A stretch of 64,000 nt of DNA from Myxococcota bacterium. GTDB taxonomy: Bacteria > Myxococcota_A > UBA796 > UBA2385. Positions 16,301 to 24,215 of this stretch are shown here, piece by piece (within the stretch, counting starts at the first letter, position 1; every line of letters starts with the position of its first letter). The DNA is taken from assembly GCA_023150805.1 (NCBI GenBank), contig JAKLKF010000009.1:1-64000 (forward strand), written 5' to 3'. Under the pieces are notes generated by a model. The model was not told the origin of the DNA and ran no database searches. It was given only the letters and a program-made list of their open reading frames with translations. Made by a program: the position numbers and the translations under genes.

Positions 16301-17435
16301 GGCCGAACAGGGACCAGGGAGGCCCGGTCAGCGTGGCGCTCGCGCGCTCGCTGGTGGTGGAGGTGCCGGCCTGGTCCAGGTCCGAGAGCAGGAAGGCCCG
16401 GCCGGCGGCGTTGGCCGCCTCGGGCGCGGTGCCCAGGACGCGGCCGTCGGACAGGGTGAGCAACTGCCAGGGGAAGCTGTCGCCGGGCTCGTCGCCTCGC
16501 AGCTCGGCCAGGGCCTCGCCGGTCTCGCGGAAGCGCCGGGAGACGTCGCCCTGGATGGGCGCGCTCTGGATGGGGAAGGCCGCCCCGGAGCTGCGCCCCA
16601 GCTTGTCGAACTGGCCGGGGCTGGCGTAGCCGGGGACCCCCAGGATCATCTCCTCGCGGCCGTCTCCGTCGATGTCGGGGATGGTCGTCGCCGACCGCCC
16701 GGCCAGGGACCCGACCTCGTCGTGGATCCAGACCGCGTGCAGCCCGACGACGTTGCGGCTGGCGGGGTTGGGCGAGAAGCTGACCAGGATCGACGCCTCC
16801 TCGAAGCCGCGCGGCAGGGTCTCGACCAGCCCGACCCAGCCGCGGTCCAACGAGCCCGACGGGGTCGGGGCGGGCGCGGCGATCAGCAGGTCGACGCGCC
16901 CGTCGTCGTTGAGATCGGGTGCCCCGTAGACGCGCATCCCCAGCCGCCCGTACTCGGTCCCGCCCACCAGGCGATCCACGCCGTTCCAGGCCTGGGGATC
17001 CAGCACCTGGGCCGTGCCGGCCACCTGGGTGCCGCCGTAGACGATGAAGACGGACCCGCTCGAGCTGGCCTGGTCGCTGCGATGGGGCGCGCCGGCGGCG
17101 AAGTCGTCGTAGCCGTCCCCGTCCAGGTCGCCGGGGGCGGCCAGCGCGTAGCCCACGTTGCCCTGGGGCTCGTCCCCCACCAGGAAGGCGTCGGTGGCGT
17201 CGTCCAGCGGCGTCAGGGGCGCCAGCGCGCGCGGGTCCGGGATCCAGGCCACCATGCCCGCCTCGTGGCCACCGCGGTCCGCCCAGGGGAAGCCGACGGT
17301 CAGCTCCTCGATGCCGTCACCGTCCAGGTCGGTGACCAGGGGTGCCCAGGGGCCCGAGCCTGGGTCTCCGACGACGGAGGGCAGCCCGTCGATCGCCCCG
17401 GCGTAGGCCAGCGGCAGCAGCCAGGGCAGGATCAT
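13308..17435 (-). CDS. FG-GAP propeller frame reading as three exported proteins in one (polyprotein-like)
   Basis: One open frame of 1375 codons starts at ATG 17435, overlapping the upstream stop as ATGA. Residues 1-549 carry a signal peptide (MILPWLLPLAYAGA) and FG-GAP repeats with D-x-DGDG calcium loops, ending in a MopE-like Cys/Asp motif and a MYXO-CTERM-like tail. Residues 601-1125 repeat this plan with new FG-GAP units, a second MopE-like motif and a second MYXO-CTERM-like tail. Residues 1178-1375 begin at a lipobox Cys and form Ig-like domains. At both joints a hydrophobic tail, an Arg-rich loop and a new signal-like segment follow without a stop. It may be a true polyprotein or three genes whose stops were lost. 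In-frame GTG codons at 15746 and 13991 could start the later parts. Confidence 0.8.
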   Translation of the reverse strand: MILPWLLPLAYAGAIDGLPSVVGDPGSGPWAPLVTDLDGDGIEELTVGFPWADRGGHEAGMVAWIPDPRALAPLTPLDDATDAFLVGDEPQGNVGYALAAPGDLDGDGYDDFAAGAPHRSDQASSSGSVFIVYGGTQVAGTAQVLDPQAWNGVDRLVGGTEYGRLGMRVYGAPDLNDDGRVDLLIAAPAPTPSGSLDRGWVGLVETLPRGFEEASILVSFSPNPASRNVVGLHAVWIHDEVGSLAGRSATTIPDIDGDGREEMILGVPGYASPGQFDKLGRSSGAAFPIQSAPIQGDVSRRFRETGEALAELRGDEPGDSFPWQLLTLSDGRVLGTAPEAANAAGRAFLLSDLDQAGTSTTSERASATLTGPPWSLFGHGVADAEGLFDGAAFAVGAPGAVSGFGSAFLFEAVEGEVDGSTDHLGRIDGCWTGGQVGHALHSAVVDGERLVAITAPFASVHAELDGVIAIVGPQDQAALDATCTHGDYSAGTDQDGDGYTVDQDCDDLAAWVNAGAIEVCGDGVDDDCDGQVDEDCGPPLADDAPVDEGCGGCGGIGAAGWAPVALALLALRRRARRGGAVLGGATLALGLVAAPSPAHAQALDALQGAEHRLWGSDPEERLVGPVLTGALTDPDGTDLAIANRFGIQSSYSPGEVQIVHAASLPEDLWLGHAPLTLFGATENVNFGASVAVVDEGEPTRALYVGIDHTGLDQTEKGELAVFRDLGRLGWAATTDQAALMLSGERNGDSFGAIMDHGADLDQDGQLDLVVSAPSLAWRRDFPARPPTCPEEDWVEPRRMSGVVYLVHGGLAGRESTGGQSLPIAQRESCSPDALDSAASVATGALTAWDDDESTWFGWRVLTPGDLDGDGIEDLVIGSLQPDLEGAVHVFLGPFPSGDSSRSTDDADGSWITSRTEATLGYAMDAAPDGGSLVISSPWADQGAGRIWKVEGVPAGAVDIDEVAVASAGGPEASGFGYALAWGEALLVGAPYGDQVQVLDDQLQPLHVLGGADGLGAWVGWLEDGILEADGVPDVGIIANAATDTFPLQGVALVLDGQQVLDGALPPLADDSEDGALDLDGDGSPATEDCDDADPRRAPGAPEACDGLDNDCDGDTDEDACDGGGGCTTSPTGRGRAGLALLGSALLLAVARQRRGPRGGARRRHLAGLALLFGSLAGCASAPEPPPTLNLRFQDPVDGQPLDPDNLYGDVQLTATGDLARIALVVDGELLAVEDATMVSATWSATDPGAHEVLAEGWDAEGAPLREWRIAHVNAALGDDLAPAVRLTRPVEAEVKVGTELSIAMNVLDDRWIDSATLTVDGALIGQWPEIDAPQWAADVLFPGFEEGPHTIELRARDLAGNEAVDVHELEAVVAN
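13902..14060 (-). other. joint 2 of the FG-GAP frame: MYXO-CTERM-like tail followed by lipoprotein signal
   Basis: Residues 1126-1178 of the long frame read Cys-Thr-Thr, a hydrophobic helix (AGLALLGSALLLAV), an Arg-rich stretch (RQRRGPRGGARRR), a second hydrophobic helix (LAGLALLFGS) and a lipobox LAGC. The first half is what ends a myxobacterial surface protein; the second half is what starts a lipoprotein. An in-frame GTG lies at 13991. Confidence 0.7.
15636..15788 (-). other. joint 1 of the FG-GAP frame: MYXO-CTERM-like tail followed by signal peptide
   Basis: Residues 550-600 of the long frame read CGGCGG, a hydrophobic helix (APVALALLAL), RRRARRG, a second hydrophobic helix (AVLGGATLALGLVA) and a signal-peptidase-I-like end (PSPAHA before QA). 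Again a C-terminal sorting tail runs straight into an export signal. An in-frame GTG lies at 15746. Confidence 0.7.
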
Positions 17436-19738
17436 CGGATGGTGACCGTGCCCGCCATGCAGCGGTAGGGCCCGTCCGTGCGATGGTGGAAGCGCTGCGT
17501 CTCGAGCACGTAGTCGCCGTTGGAGCCCGAGCCCGAGTGCATGTGACAGATGTAGTGGTAGACCCCGGGCTGGTTGAAGGTCCAGGTCGCGTAGGCGCCG
17601 CCCACCAGCTCGTGGAAGGGGCTCAGCGCGGCGCCCGAGGGGTCCAGCAGCTGCACGTCGTGCAGCTCGTTCTGCAGGTTCCCGTTGTTGACGGAGTCGT
17701 TCCACCAGGTGACCACGGTGCCCTGGTCGACCACGATGTGGGATGGCGTGAACACACTCGCGCCGCGAGGCATGGTCACCGAGGCCTGCGGCAGCGCCAT
17801 GTAGAAGGCCGAGGGCAGGCTGAGCGCCTCCTTGCCGTCGTCGGAGGCCAGTGCGACCCGCCACACCAGGGGCCGGGTGCCGTCGGAGATCCCCCGGAGG
17901 GCGTCGAGGGTGTCCCCACAGACCTCCAGGCTGCCGCCCGTGACCGGGCCCAGGTCGATGCGCTCGGTCACCCCGAAGGTCCCGTCGCCGGACACCTGCA
18001 CGACGGCGCTGGCGTCGACGTCCCCCTGCCAGGTGAACTCGAAGCAGTCGGTCACCACGCCGTAGGCTTCGGGCGCGGTCGTGACCACGGCCAGCCCGCC
18101 CCGCTGCCCCACCGCGCAGCCGTCGCCGTCCGTGAGGCGTCCGACGCGGGTGCCCGGGCACTGGTCCCAGTCGTCGGGGACCCCGTCGAAGTCCTCGTCC
18201 TGCCAGTCGACCGGCTCCTCGACCACCAGGACCTGGTCGGCGGGGACCGCGTCGAGCTCCACCACGGCGCCGTTGGTGAAGGTGACCCGGACCAGCTCGG
18301 CCTCGTCGTGGGGGCCCAGGCCGACGATGGTGGCGTCGGTCCCCTGGGACTGGAAGTTCGACCAGCTCCCGACCGACCGCGTCACCGTCCCGCCGGCCGT
18401 GACGACCTCGATGCGGGCGCCGATGGCCGAGCGGTTGTGCGTCAGGCCGATCGGGCGCACGCCCAGCCAGTGGTTCTCGGCCGGGCCGTTGTACCGGAAC
18501 AGGTGGTCGTCGTTGGGGCGGCGGCTGAGCCCGCTGGAGATGTAGACCTCGGGGTAGCCGTCCTGGGTCAGGTCGGAGGCGGCGACCGACCAGCTCAGCA
18601 GGTCCGAGGCCCGGATCCCGGCGCCGTCGCAGGCCCGGTGGAAGTCCATCCCGCCCTGGTTGACGAAGACGTGCGGCTCGAAGACTAAGCCGGACATGAC
18701 GATGTCCAGCAGGCCGTCATTGTCCAGGTCCACCAGCGCCAGGCCGTGGGGGTCGATCCGATCCCGGAGCGCCGCCTCGCTCTCGTCGTCGGCGCCCAGG
18801 CTGAGCCCGACGTCGACGAAGAAGCCGTCGAGGTTCTCCAGCACCAGGTTGCCGCTGTACATGTAGTCGTGGGTCATCACGACGATGTCGGAGTCGCCGT
18901 CATTGTCCAGGTCGCCGCAGGCGGCCCCGAAGCTGAAGCGCCGGAGCGGGTCGACCAGGCCGCGCTCGATCGCCTCGTCGCGGTAGGTGCCGTCCCCCTG
19001 GCTGACGAAGAGCTGGTTGTGGTGGCCGCGGCCGTTGGTCTGGAAGATGTCGGGGAGCTGGTCACCGTTCACGTCGAGCAGGCAGACGCCTTCGCCCGAG
19101 GTCGAGCTGTCGATGCCCGACTCGGCCGTGACGTCGCGGAAGCTCCCGTCCCGCTGGTTGCGCAGCAGCACGCTGGCCCCGGAGCCGTCCTCGGGCCCGT
19201 TGCTGAAGAAGACGTCCAGCCAGCCGTCGCCGTCGGCGTCCAGCAGCAGGCCCTGGTGGCCCCAGCCCGGGTGCGCCGCGGCGCCGCCCCAGGCGGTCAC
19301 GTCTTCGTACCAGGTCCAGCCTTCGTTCCGGTAGAGCACGTTGTGACCGTTCACGGTCATGTAGATGTCGGGCAGGCCGTCCCCGTCGAGGTCCCCCCGC
19401 AGCGGCGCCCGGTCCTCGCACAGGCTGTCCAGCCCCATCTGCTGGCCGGACTCGACGTAGCTGCCGTCGGGCTGCTGGATGAAGAGCAGGTTCTCGCCGG
19501 AGTAGTAGCCGGCGCCCTCGATCCGGGCGGGCCCCATCGCCAGCAGGATGTCGGTGCGCCCGTCGCCGTCGAAGTCGTTGAGGTTGACGCCCTTGGAGCT
19601 CCCGAAGCCGCGGACGCCCACCTCGTCGCCGATGTCCACGTACCACTCGCCGTGGTCCCAGCACTCGCCGTTGGAGTCCTTGGACAGCTCCTGGGCCTGC
19701 GCGAGCCCGGTGGCGACGAGGAGCAGCGCCGTGATCAT
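17432..19738 (-). CDS. VCBS/FG-GAP and ASPIC-UnbV protein with C-terminal cupredoxin
   Basis: The 768-residue exported protein starts at ATG 19738 with signal peptide MITALLLVATGLAQA. Residues 30-400 hold repeated propeller units with DxDGDGxxD loops (for example DFDGDGRTDI and DLDGDGLPDI). An ASPIC/UnbV domain follows (NHWLGVRPIG, then RSAIGARIEV, IVGLG and VRVTFTNGAVVE). Next comes a thrombospondin type 3-like calcium motif (DEDFDGVPDDWDQCPG). The last 120 residues look like a plastocyanin-type copper domain: ELHDV for the first His and HYICHMHSG for Cys, His and a possible axial ligand. It sits between two coupled genes in one operon and is probably a cell-surface, calcium- and copper-binding protein. 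Confidence 0.88.
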   Translation of the reverse strand: MITALLLVATGLAQAQELSKDSNGECWDHGEWYVDIGDEVGVRGFGSSKGVNLNDFDGDGRTDILLAMGPARIEGAGYYSGENLLFIQQPDGSYVESGQQMGLDSLCEDRAPLRGDLDGDGLPDIYMTVNGHNVLYRNEGWTWYEDVTAWGGAAAHPGWGHQGLLLDADGDGWLDVFFSNGPEDGSGASVLLRNQRDGSFRDVTAESGIDSSTSGEGVCLLDVNGDQLPDIFQTNGRGHHNQLFVSQGDGTYRDEAIERGLVDPLRRFSFGAACGDLDNDGDSDIVVMTHDYMYSGNLVLENLDGFFVDVGLSLGADDESEAALRDRIDPHGLALVDLDNDGLLDIVMSGLVFEPHVFVNQGGMDFHRACDGAGIRASDLLSWSVAASDLTQDGYPEVYISSGLSRRPNDDHLFRYNGPAENHWLGVRPIGLTHNRSAIGARIEVVTAGGTVTRSVGSWSNFQSQGTDATIVGLGPHDEAELVRVTFTNGAVVELDAVPADQVLVVEEPVDWQDEDFDGVPDDWDQCPGTRVGRLTDGDGCAVGQRGGLAVVTTAPEAYGVVTDCFEFTWQGDVDASAVVQVSGDGTFGVTERIDLGPVTGGSLEVCGDTLDALRGISDGTRPLVWRVALASDDGKEALSLPSAFYMALPQASVTMPRGASVFTPSHIVVDQGTVVTWWNDSVNNGNLQNELHDVQLLDPSGAALSPFHELVGGAYATWTFNQPGVYHYICHMHSGSGSNGDYVLETQRFHHRTDGPYRCMAGTVTIR

Positions 19739-20181
19739 GGCAGGTACCGAGGTTCCGAGGAGGCGACGCGCGAGTTGCCCGGCATTCCCCCCTGCACGCG
19801 CCACCACCGCCCGCCAGGGACCACGGTGGCCGTGTGGAAGGAGGTCCGCACGGCGGTCTGGGTCCGTCCGGCCAGGAAGTCGGCGTCCGGCGAGAACTGC
19901 AGCAGCCAGGTCTGGCAGGTGCCCGACCAGGAGAAGACCATCGCCTCGGCCCCCGGCGCCTGGGGAGTGGGATCGTACAGGTTCACCTGGCATCCGGCCA
20001 TCTGCTGCTCCGTGCAGCCGACCGCGTCCTTGGGCGCCGGGTCGCTGTCGGGGCACTGGTCCAGCGTGTCGGGGACGCCGTCGCAGTCCTGGTCACCAGG
20101 ACGCTCCGCGCAGGGGACGGGATCCAGGCTGTCCTGCGGGGTGGAGCAGGACAGGAACGTCAGGAGCGAGAGGAGATACAC
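19735..20181 (-). CDS. small lipoprotein with thrombospondin type 3-like calcium motif
   Basis: The 148-residue product starts at GTG 20181, directly at a lipoprotein signal (VYLLSLLTFLSC). A calcium-type motif follows (DQDCDGVPDTLDQCP, with paired Cys), then a domain of about 90 residues with FSWSGTC and WWRVQ that is similar in tone to the linker domain of the next protein (FEFTWQGDV, VWRVAL). Its stop overlaps the start of the VCBS gene as ATGA, making it the first gene of the three-gene surface operon. The start is weakly supported: there is no clear ribosome site, but earlier in-frame codons would destroy the signal. Confidence 0.72.
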   Translation of the reverse strand: MYLLSLLTFLSCSTPQDSLDPVPCAERPGDQDCDGVPDTLDQCPDSDPAPKDAVGCTEQQMAGCQVNLYDPTPQAPGAEAMVFSWSGTCQTWLLQFSPDADFLAGRTQTAVRTSFHTATVVPGGRWWRVQGGMPGNSRVASSEPRYLP

Positions 20182-20264
20182 GTCGCAGTGTATCCGCGCC
20201 GGACCCGGCCCGCAACCCGCGGCCTGGGCAGGCGGGCACGTCGGCGGCGCCTTGCTCGTCGCGT

Positions 20265-20270
20265 TATCCT
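20265..20270 (+). promoter_or_regulatory. possible -10 element upstream of the PilZ-like gene
   Basis: TATCCT stands out in a GC-only stretch of the divergent region 20182-20337, pointing toward the start at 20338. No -35 match is seen. Confidence 0.3.
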
Positions 20271-20278
20271 CGGCGGCC

Positions 20279-20328
20279 CGCGCTCCCCCTCCTCCCGCGC
20301 TCCCCCCTCCTCCCGCGCTCCCCCCTCC
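20279..20328. repeat. 18-bp tandem repeat in a leader region
   Basis: About 2.8 copies of CGCGCTCCCCCCTCCTCC (the first copy is one C shorter, the last cut off) lie just before the GTG start of the PilZ-like gene. The sequence is pyrimidine-only apart from the CGCG step, so the leader would be unstructured. Confidence 0.7.
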
Positions 20329-20337
20329 GAGGCACCC

Positions 20338-20976
20338 GTGTCCGACGCCCCTGACCCGCGGCGGGTCCTCCGCGACGCCGCCGAGCGCCGCCTGCCCTGC
20401 GAGGTGCTGCCGCGCGGGGGGACCGCGGTGCGCGGCGCGATGGTGCGGGTCGAGCCCGCGGGCGTCGTGGTCCTGGTGCCCGGGCGCAGGTTCTCCGGCG
20501 GCGAGGACGTGCGGGTGTGGCTGGCCGTGGACGGCAGGCCCCACAGCTTCGAGGCCAGCGTCCTGCGGGCCGGCGTGCCGGTGCCCGACCGCAGCCAGGA
20601 CGGGCTGCTGCTGGGCTACATCGATCGCTGGACCGAGGGGGGGGATCCCTCGACGGGGCTCGATGGCTGCGTGGTGGAGGTGGTTCCGCCCAACGGACCG
20701 CCGGTCAGCCTGCTCCAGGCGCCCGCCCGGGTCGTGGACGTCGGCCTGCGCGAGCTGGCCTTCACCGTGCCCAGCAGCTTCACCCTGGTCTTCGTGACGC
20801 AGGGGCGGGTGCGGGTCCGGCTGGGGGCGCCCGGCCGCGCGCCGGTGGAGGTCGAGGCCCGGGTGCACTCCCTCTCGCCGGGCGAGGGCTCGTTGCTCTA
20901 CGGCCTGCGCTTCGAGGCGGTCGACGACCCCGACGCGCTGCGGGTGGTGACCGAAGACCTGGAGCGCCGGCTGTAG
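20338..20976 (+). CDS. PilZ-like domain protein
   Basis: The 212-residue protein starts at GTG 20338 (VSDAPDPRRVLRD). It is made of short beta strands with two copies of a PilZ-like barrel. The first has RRLPCEVLPRGG, then VRVEPAGVVVLVPG and FSGGEDVRVWL; the second has VRVRLGAPG, ARVHSLS and YGLRFEAVDDPDALRVV. The final phrase is typical of PilZ ends. Classical c-di-GMP residues (RxxxR, then D/NxSxxG) are only partly visible, so nucleotide binding is uncertain. No membrane helix is present. It is divergent from the surface operon and convergent with the M24-like gene. Confidence 0.6.
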   Translation: MSDAPDPRRVLRDAAERRLPCEVLPRGGTAVRGAMVRVEPAGVVVLVPGRRFSGGEDVRVWLAVDGRPHSFEASVLRAGVPVPDRSQDGLLLGYIDRWTEGGDPSTGLDGCVVEVVPPNGPPVSLLQAPARVVDVGLRELAFTVPSSFTLVFVTQGRVRVRLGAPGRAPVEVEARVHSLSPGEGSLLYGLRFEAVDDPDALRVVTEDLERRL

Positions 20977-20991
20977 CGGCCGCCGGGCCGC

Positions 20992-21717
20992 TCAGAGCCG
21001 GCCGACCTGGTCCAGCCCCTCGCGCCCCAGGATGCGCTTGTCCTCGGGCGTGACCAGCACCAGCTCGGCGAAGCTCGCGCCCTGGCCGTCCATGACCAGG
21101 CGCGGGCGCACCACGTAGACGCCGTTCATCCGGCGGGGGTTGAAGTACTGGATCTGGTTGCGCCGCAGCAGGCTGTGCGCCCAGGCCCCCTGGGGCCAGC
21201 GCCCCGCCCAGGCGCGGTCGGGGGTCAGCGCCAGGAAGCCGATCGAGGTCTGGCCGCCCAGGCTGGCCCGCCGGTTGTTGGCCCAGGCCTGCGCGAAGAC
21301 GAAGAGCTCGCCCACGCACTTCCAGCGGCTGGCGAAGCCCACCACGGCGCGGCACAGCTCGCGGGCGCCCTCGACCACCGGCGGGTCGGCCTGCTGGAAG
21401 GCCAGCGCGACGCCGGCGTGGCCGAAGGCCTGGTCGGTGGCGGGGGCGACCTCCAGCTCGACCAGCATGCCGGGCGCCAGGGCCGGACTGCGGCGGGGGC
21501 GGTCGGTCGGGCGCAGGGCCGGGGGCCCGCCGAAGCGCACGGCCGGCGGGCGGAACCACGTGTGGACGCCCAGCGCGCGTCCCCGCTCCAGGGCCAGCCG
21601 GTGCACGTCCTGTTCGCTCATGCCCGCCTCCAGGTGGGGCACGAGGTCGCGCAGCAGGCCCTGGGCGAGCTGCTGGGCGTCGAGGAAGGCGGGGAGCGTG
21701 GAGAGGGGGTCTGCCAT
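20992..21717 (-). CDS. M24 (aminopeptidase P-like) fold protein lacking the metal site
   Basis: The 241-residue protein starts at ATG 21717, five bases after the lytic transglycosylase stop. The plan is that of M24 enzymes: an N-terminal helical region, then HTWFRPPAVRFGG, then LAPGMLVELEVAP, and a C-terminal strand FAELVLVTPED. In active relatives the strand VDIGP provides one Asp and GD a few residues later the second; here they are Glu and His (VELEVAP, FGHAG), and the GHGIG-type histidine motif is missing. It is therefore likely to be a binding protein or a changed enzyme. The family assignment rests on pattern only. Confidence 0.65.
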   Translation of the reverse strand: MADPLSTLPAFLDAQQLAQGLLRDLVPHLEAGMSEQDVHRLALERGRALGVHTWFRPPAVRFGGPPALRPTDRPRRSPALAPGMLVELEVAPATDQAFGHAGVALAFQQADPPVVEGARELCRAVVGFASRWKCVGELFVFAQAWANNRRASLGGQTSIGFLALTPDRAWAGRWPQGAWAHSLLRRNQIQYFNPRRMNGVYVVRPRLVMDGQGASFAELVLVTPEDKRILGREGLDQVGRL

Positions 21718-21722
21718 CGGGC

Positions 21723-24047
21723 TCACTCGGGGCGCGCGCGGTGGTTGAAGGCCGACAGGTCCGGGAAGAGCGGACCGTCGTCGTAGGTCACGCGGTAGAG
21801 CTGCCAGGTGCCCATCACGCGCTTGACGTAGTGGCGGGTCTCGCGCAGCGGGATCGCCTCGATGAACTCGTCGGTGGGCCGGTCGGGGTCCAGGGCCAGC
21901 CACTTCTCCAGGTTGCCCTCGCCGGCGTTGTAGGCGGGGGTGGACAGGAAGAGGTTGCCGTCGAAGCGGCTGACGAGGCCGTCGTAGTACCGGGAGCCGA
22001 TCCGCAGGTTCAGCAGCGGGTCGGCGAGCTGGGCGGTCGTCACGCGCAGGCCCATCTTGCTGCCGACGTGCTGGGCGGTGGCCGGCATGAGCTGGCTCAG
22101 GCCACGGGCGCCCGCCCAGCTCTTCGCCTGGGGGTTGAAGCTGCTCTCCTCGCGCACCAGGGCGTGGAAGATGCGCAGGTCCCAGTCGTAGCCCTCGCCG
22201 GCCTGCTGCACCTCGTCCCAGTAGCGGTCGGGGAAGGCCAGGCGCACGATGCGATCCCGGTCCGGCCCCAGCGTCTCGGCGGGGTGGGAGAGCAGGTAGT
22301 GGTGCAGCAGGTCGTGGGCGCCGAAGGGGTCGGTCCGGGCCATCACCTGGGCCCGCACCGCGACCTCGCTGGGCGTCAGGCTGGCCTCGTCGTGCTGCTC
22401 CAGCTCGGCCAGCGCCTCCTTGACCAGGCCCAGCCGCGCCAGGGCCATCGCCCAGGCGCTGGAGGGCTCGGCCTGCCAGGACGGCCGGACATGCCAGCCG
22501 CCGGCGTCGGGGGGAGGGGCGGGGCGGGGGATCGCGGCCAGGCGGTCGGGGGCCAGCTCGTAGAGGCGGCTGGCGGCCAGCAGGGCATAGAAGCTGGTCG
22601 GGTACTCCCGGCACAGCTGCTCCAGCAGCTCGATGCCGCGGGCCACGGCCTCGACGTCGGGGTTCTGTGCCGAGGGGTCGGCGACGTCGGGGTGGATGCG
22701 CCAGCGGGCGGACCAGTAGCGCGCGGCCAGGGCGTGGACCGGGTCGGCCTGCAGCTCGACCTTCCACAGCGACTCCTCGGCCCAGGAGATCGCGGCCTGC
22801 GGGTCACCGGCCTGGTAGGCCGTCCAGGCCAGGCGCCAGAAGCCCTCGGCGGCCAGGTCCCCCTCGGCCTGCTCCCGCGCCTGGGCGGTCCACTGCTGGA
22901 CCGCGGCGGCGTCCTGGCCGGCCTGCTGCCAGGCGACGCCCGCCAGGGCGTAGCCGTCGTCGGCCATGCTGTGGGTCGGGTAGAGGTCCGGGATCTGCTG
23001 GAAGGCCTGGGCTGCGGCGACCCACTCCTTCTTGCGCTCCAGCGCCTTGCCCGCGACGTAGAGCGCCTTTGCGCCGCGGTCGTCGTCCACGCCCTGGCAG
23101 CGCCGGCCCGCCGGCTGGAGCACCTCGGCGGCCAGGGTCGCGTTGTTGCGCTTGAAGTGGGAGCGTCCGAAGGCGTACCAGGCGGCGCAGGCCTCGGGCG
23201 AAGCCTCGGTGAAGCCGCCGATGACCGGGGCCAGCAGGTCGGTGGCCTCCTGGAAGGCGCCGGCCTCCATCAAGGCGTCGGCCCGCCAGGCCTTGTCGGC
23301 GGCGGTGGCGCGGTCGCCCAGCTCGGCCGTGGCCAGGCGGCCCTCCCGGCTGAGGGGGTAGTGGCGGTACAGGCGCCCGAGCAGCGGGCGCGCGGCCGGC
23401 GAGGAGAGCCCGGCGCGGTTGGCGAGGGCCCACAGGGCCACCTCGCTGCCGGTCGAGGGATCCGGGCGGGCGGCCAGGTCCTCGTACAGCGCCAGGGAGT
23501 CCGCGGTGCGGCCGGCGTCGAAGAGGGCCCGCGCCTCGGCCACGCGCGCCCGCGGCCAGATCACGGCGGCGCGGTCCACGCGGCCCAGGGTGGCGGCGGC
23601 CTGGACCGGCTGCCCTGCGGCCAGCAGGACCTCGCCCTCGACCAGCAGGCGGTAGGGCTCGGGGGCGGTGCGGCTGTTGGCGACGACCTGGAGCAGGGGC
23701 AGCGCCTCGGCCGCGCGATCGGCGCGGACCAGGCTCCAGGCCAGCAGGAAGGCGTGGTCGCCGACGGCCGCGCCCGGCAGGTCCATCGGCCGGATCGCCT
23801 GCAGGGCGGCCACGGCGTCGGCGTGCTTGCGGTTGGCCAGGGCCTGGGCCAGGTCCTCGGGCAGGTCGAGGGCGGGGAGGAAGGCCGCCGCGGGCAGCAG
23901 GGCGACGGCGTCGCCGGCCACGGGCGGGGGCAGGGCCAGCGCGGGGGTGCCGCCGAGGTCCGCCTGGCGGGTGGCGAGCAGGCCGGCGGCGGCGAGCAGG
24001 GCGGGCAGGGCGAGGAGCCGGGCGTGGCGGAGGGGGGAGGGGGGCAC
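21723..24047 (-). CDS. Slt70-like soluble lytic murein transglycosylase with TPR superhelix
   Basis: The 774-residue protein is given a GTG start at 24047 because it opens a clean signal region (LRHARLLALPALLAAAGLLA); upstream in-frame sequence is a Pro/Arg tract without a better start. Residues 60-600 are alpha-solenoid TPR-like repeats, as in Slt70. The C-terminal SLT domain has the catalytic Glu in ALVREESSFNP, then GARGLSQLMPATA and later PAYNAGEGN, the full family set. It cleaves the MurNAc-GlcNAc bond in the periplasm. The length is slightly above the usual 640 or so residues of Slt70 because of a longer solenoid. The M24-like gene follows after five bases. Confidence 0.9.
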   Translation of the reverse strand: MPPSPLRHARLLALPALLAAAGLLATRQADLGGTPALALPPPVAGDAVALLPAAAFLPALDLPEDLAQALANRKHADAVAALQAIRPMDLPGAAVGDHAFLLAWSLVRADRAAEALPLLQVVANSRTAPEPYRLLVEGEVLLAAGQPVQAAATLGRVDRAAVIWPRARVAEARALFDAGRTADSLALYEDLAARPDPSTGSEVALWALANRAGLSSPAARPLLGRLYRHYPLSREGRLATAELGDRATAADKAWRADALMEAGAFQEATDLLAPVIGGFTEASPEACAAWYAFGRSHFKRNNATLAAEVLQPAGRRCQGVDDDRGAKALYVAGKALERKKEWVAAAQAFQQIPDLYPTHSMADDGYALAGVAWQQAGQDAAAVQQWTAQAREQAEGDLAAEGFWRLAWTAYQAGDPQAAISWAEESLWKVELQADPVHALAARYWSARWRIHPDVADPSAQNPDVEAVARGIELLEQLCREYPTSFYALLAASRLYELAPDRLAAIPRPAPPPDAGGWHVRPSWQAEPSSAWAMALARLGLVKEALAELEQHDEASLTPSEVAVRAQVMARTDPFGAHDLLHHYLLSHPAETLGPDRDRIVRLAFPDRYWDEVQQAGEGYDWDLRIFHALVREESSFNPQAKSWAGARGLSQLMPATAQHVGSKMGLRVTTAQLADPLLNLRIGSRYYDGLVSRFDGNLFLSTPAYNAGEGNLEKWLALDPDRPTDEFIEAIPLRETRHYVKRVMGTWQLYRVTYDDGPLFPDLSAFNHRARPE

Positions 24048-24189
24048 GGGAGGGGGCGCCTGGCGGAGGGGGGGCGGCGAGCGGCGGGAGGAGGAGCGGC
24101 GGAGCGGGGGCGGGCCATGCTCGTAACCGAGGACCCCGACGGGGCGACCGGGTTCCCGAGGTGGGCGCAATGTCGGGCCGCGCGTGTCG

Positions 24190-24195
24190 TAGCCT
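24190..24195 (+). promoter_or_regulatory. possible -10 element of the M50-like gene
   Basis: TAGCCT lies 20 bases before GTG 24216, with GGGAG in between. This supports GTG 24216 over ATG 24117, which is upstream of the hexamer and has no good ribosome site. Confidence 0.4.
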
Positions 24196-24215
24196 GCCAC
24201 GACCTGGGAGCGATC

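Noticed and set aside
17436-18161. Upstream extension of the FG-GAP frame beyond ATG 17435
   Set aside because: It overlaps the well-supported VCBS/cupredoxin gene in another frame, and the translated extension is Arg/Pro-rich shadow sequence without propeller motifs.
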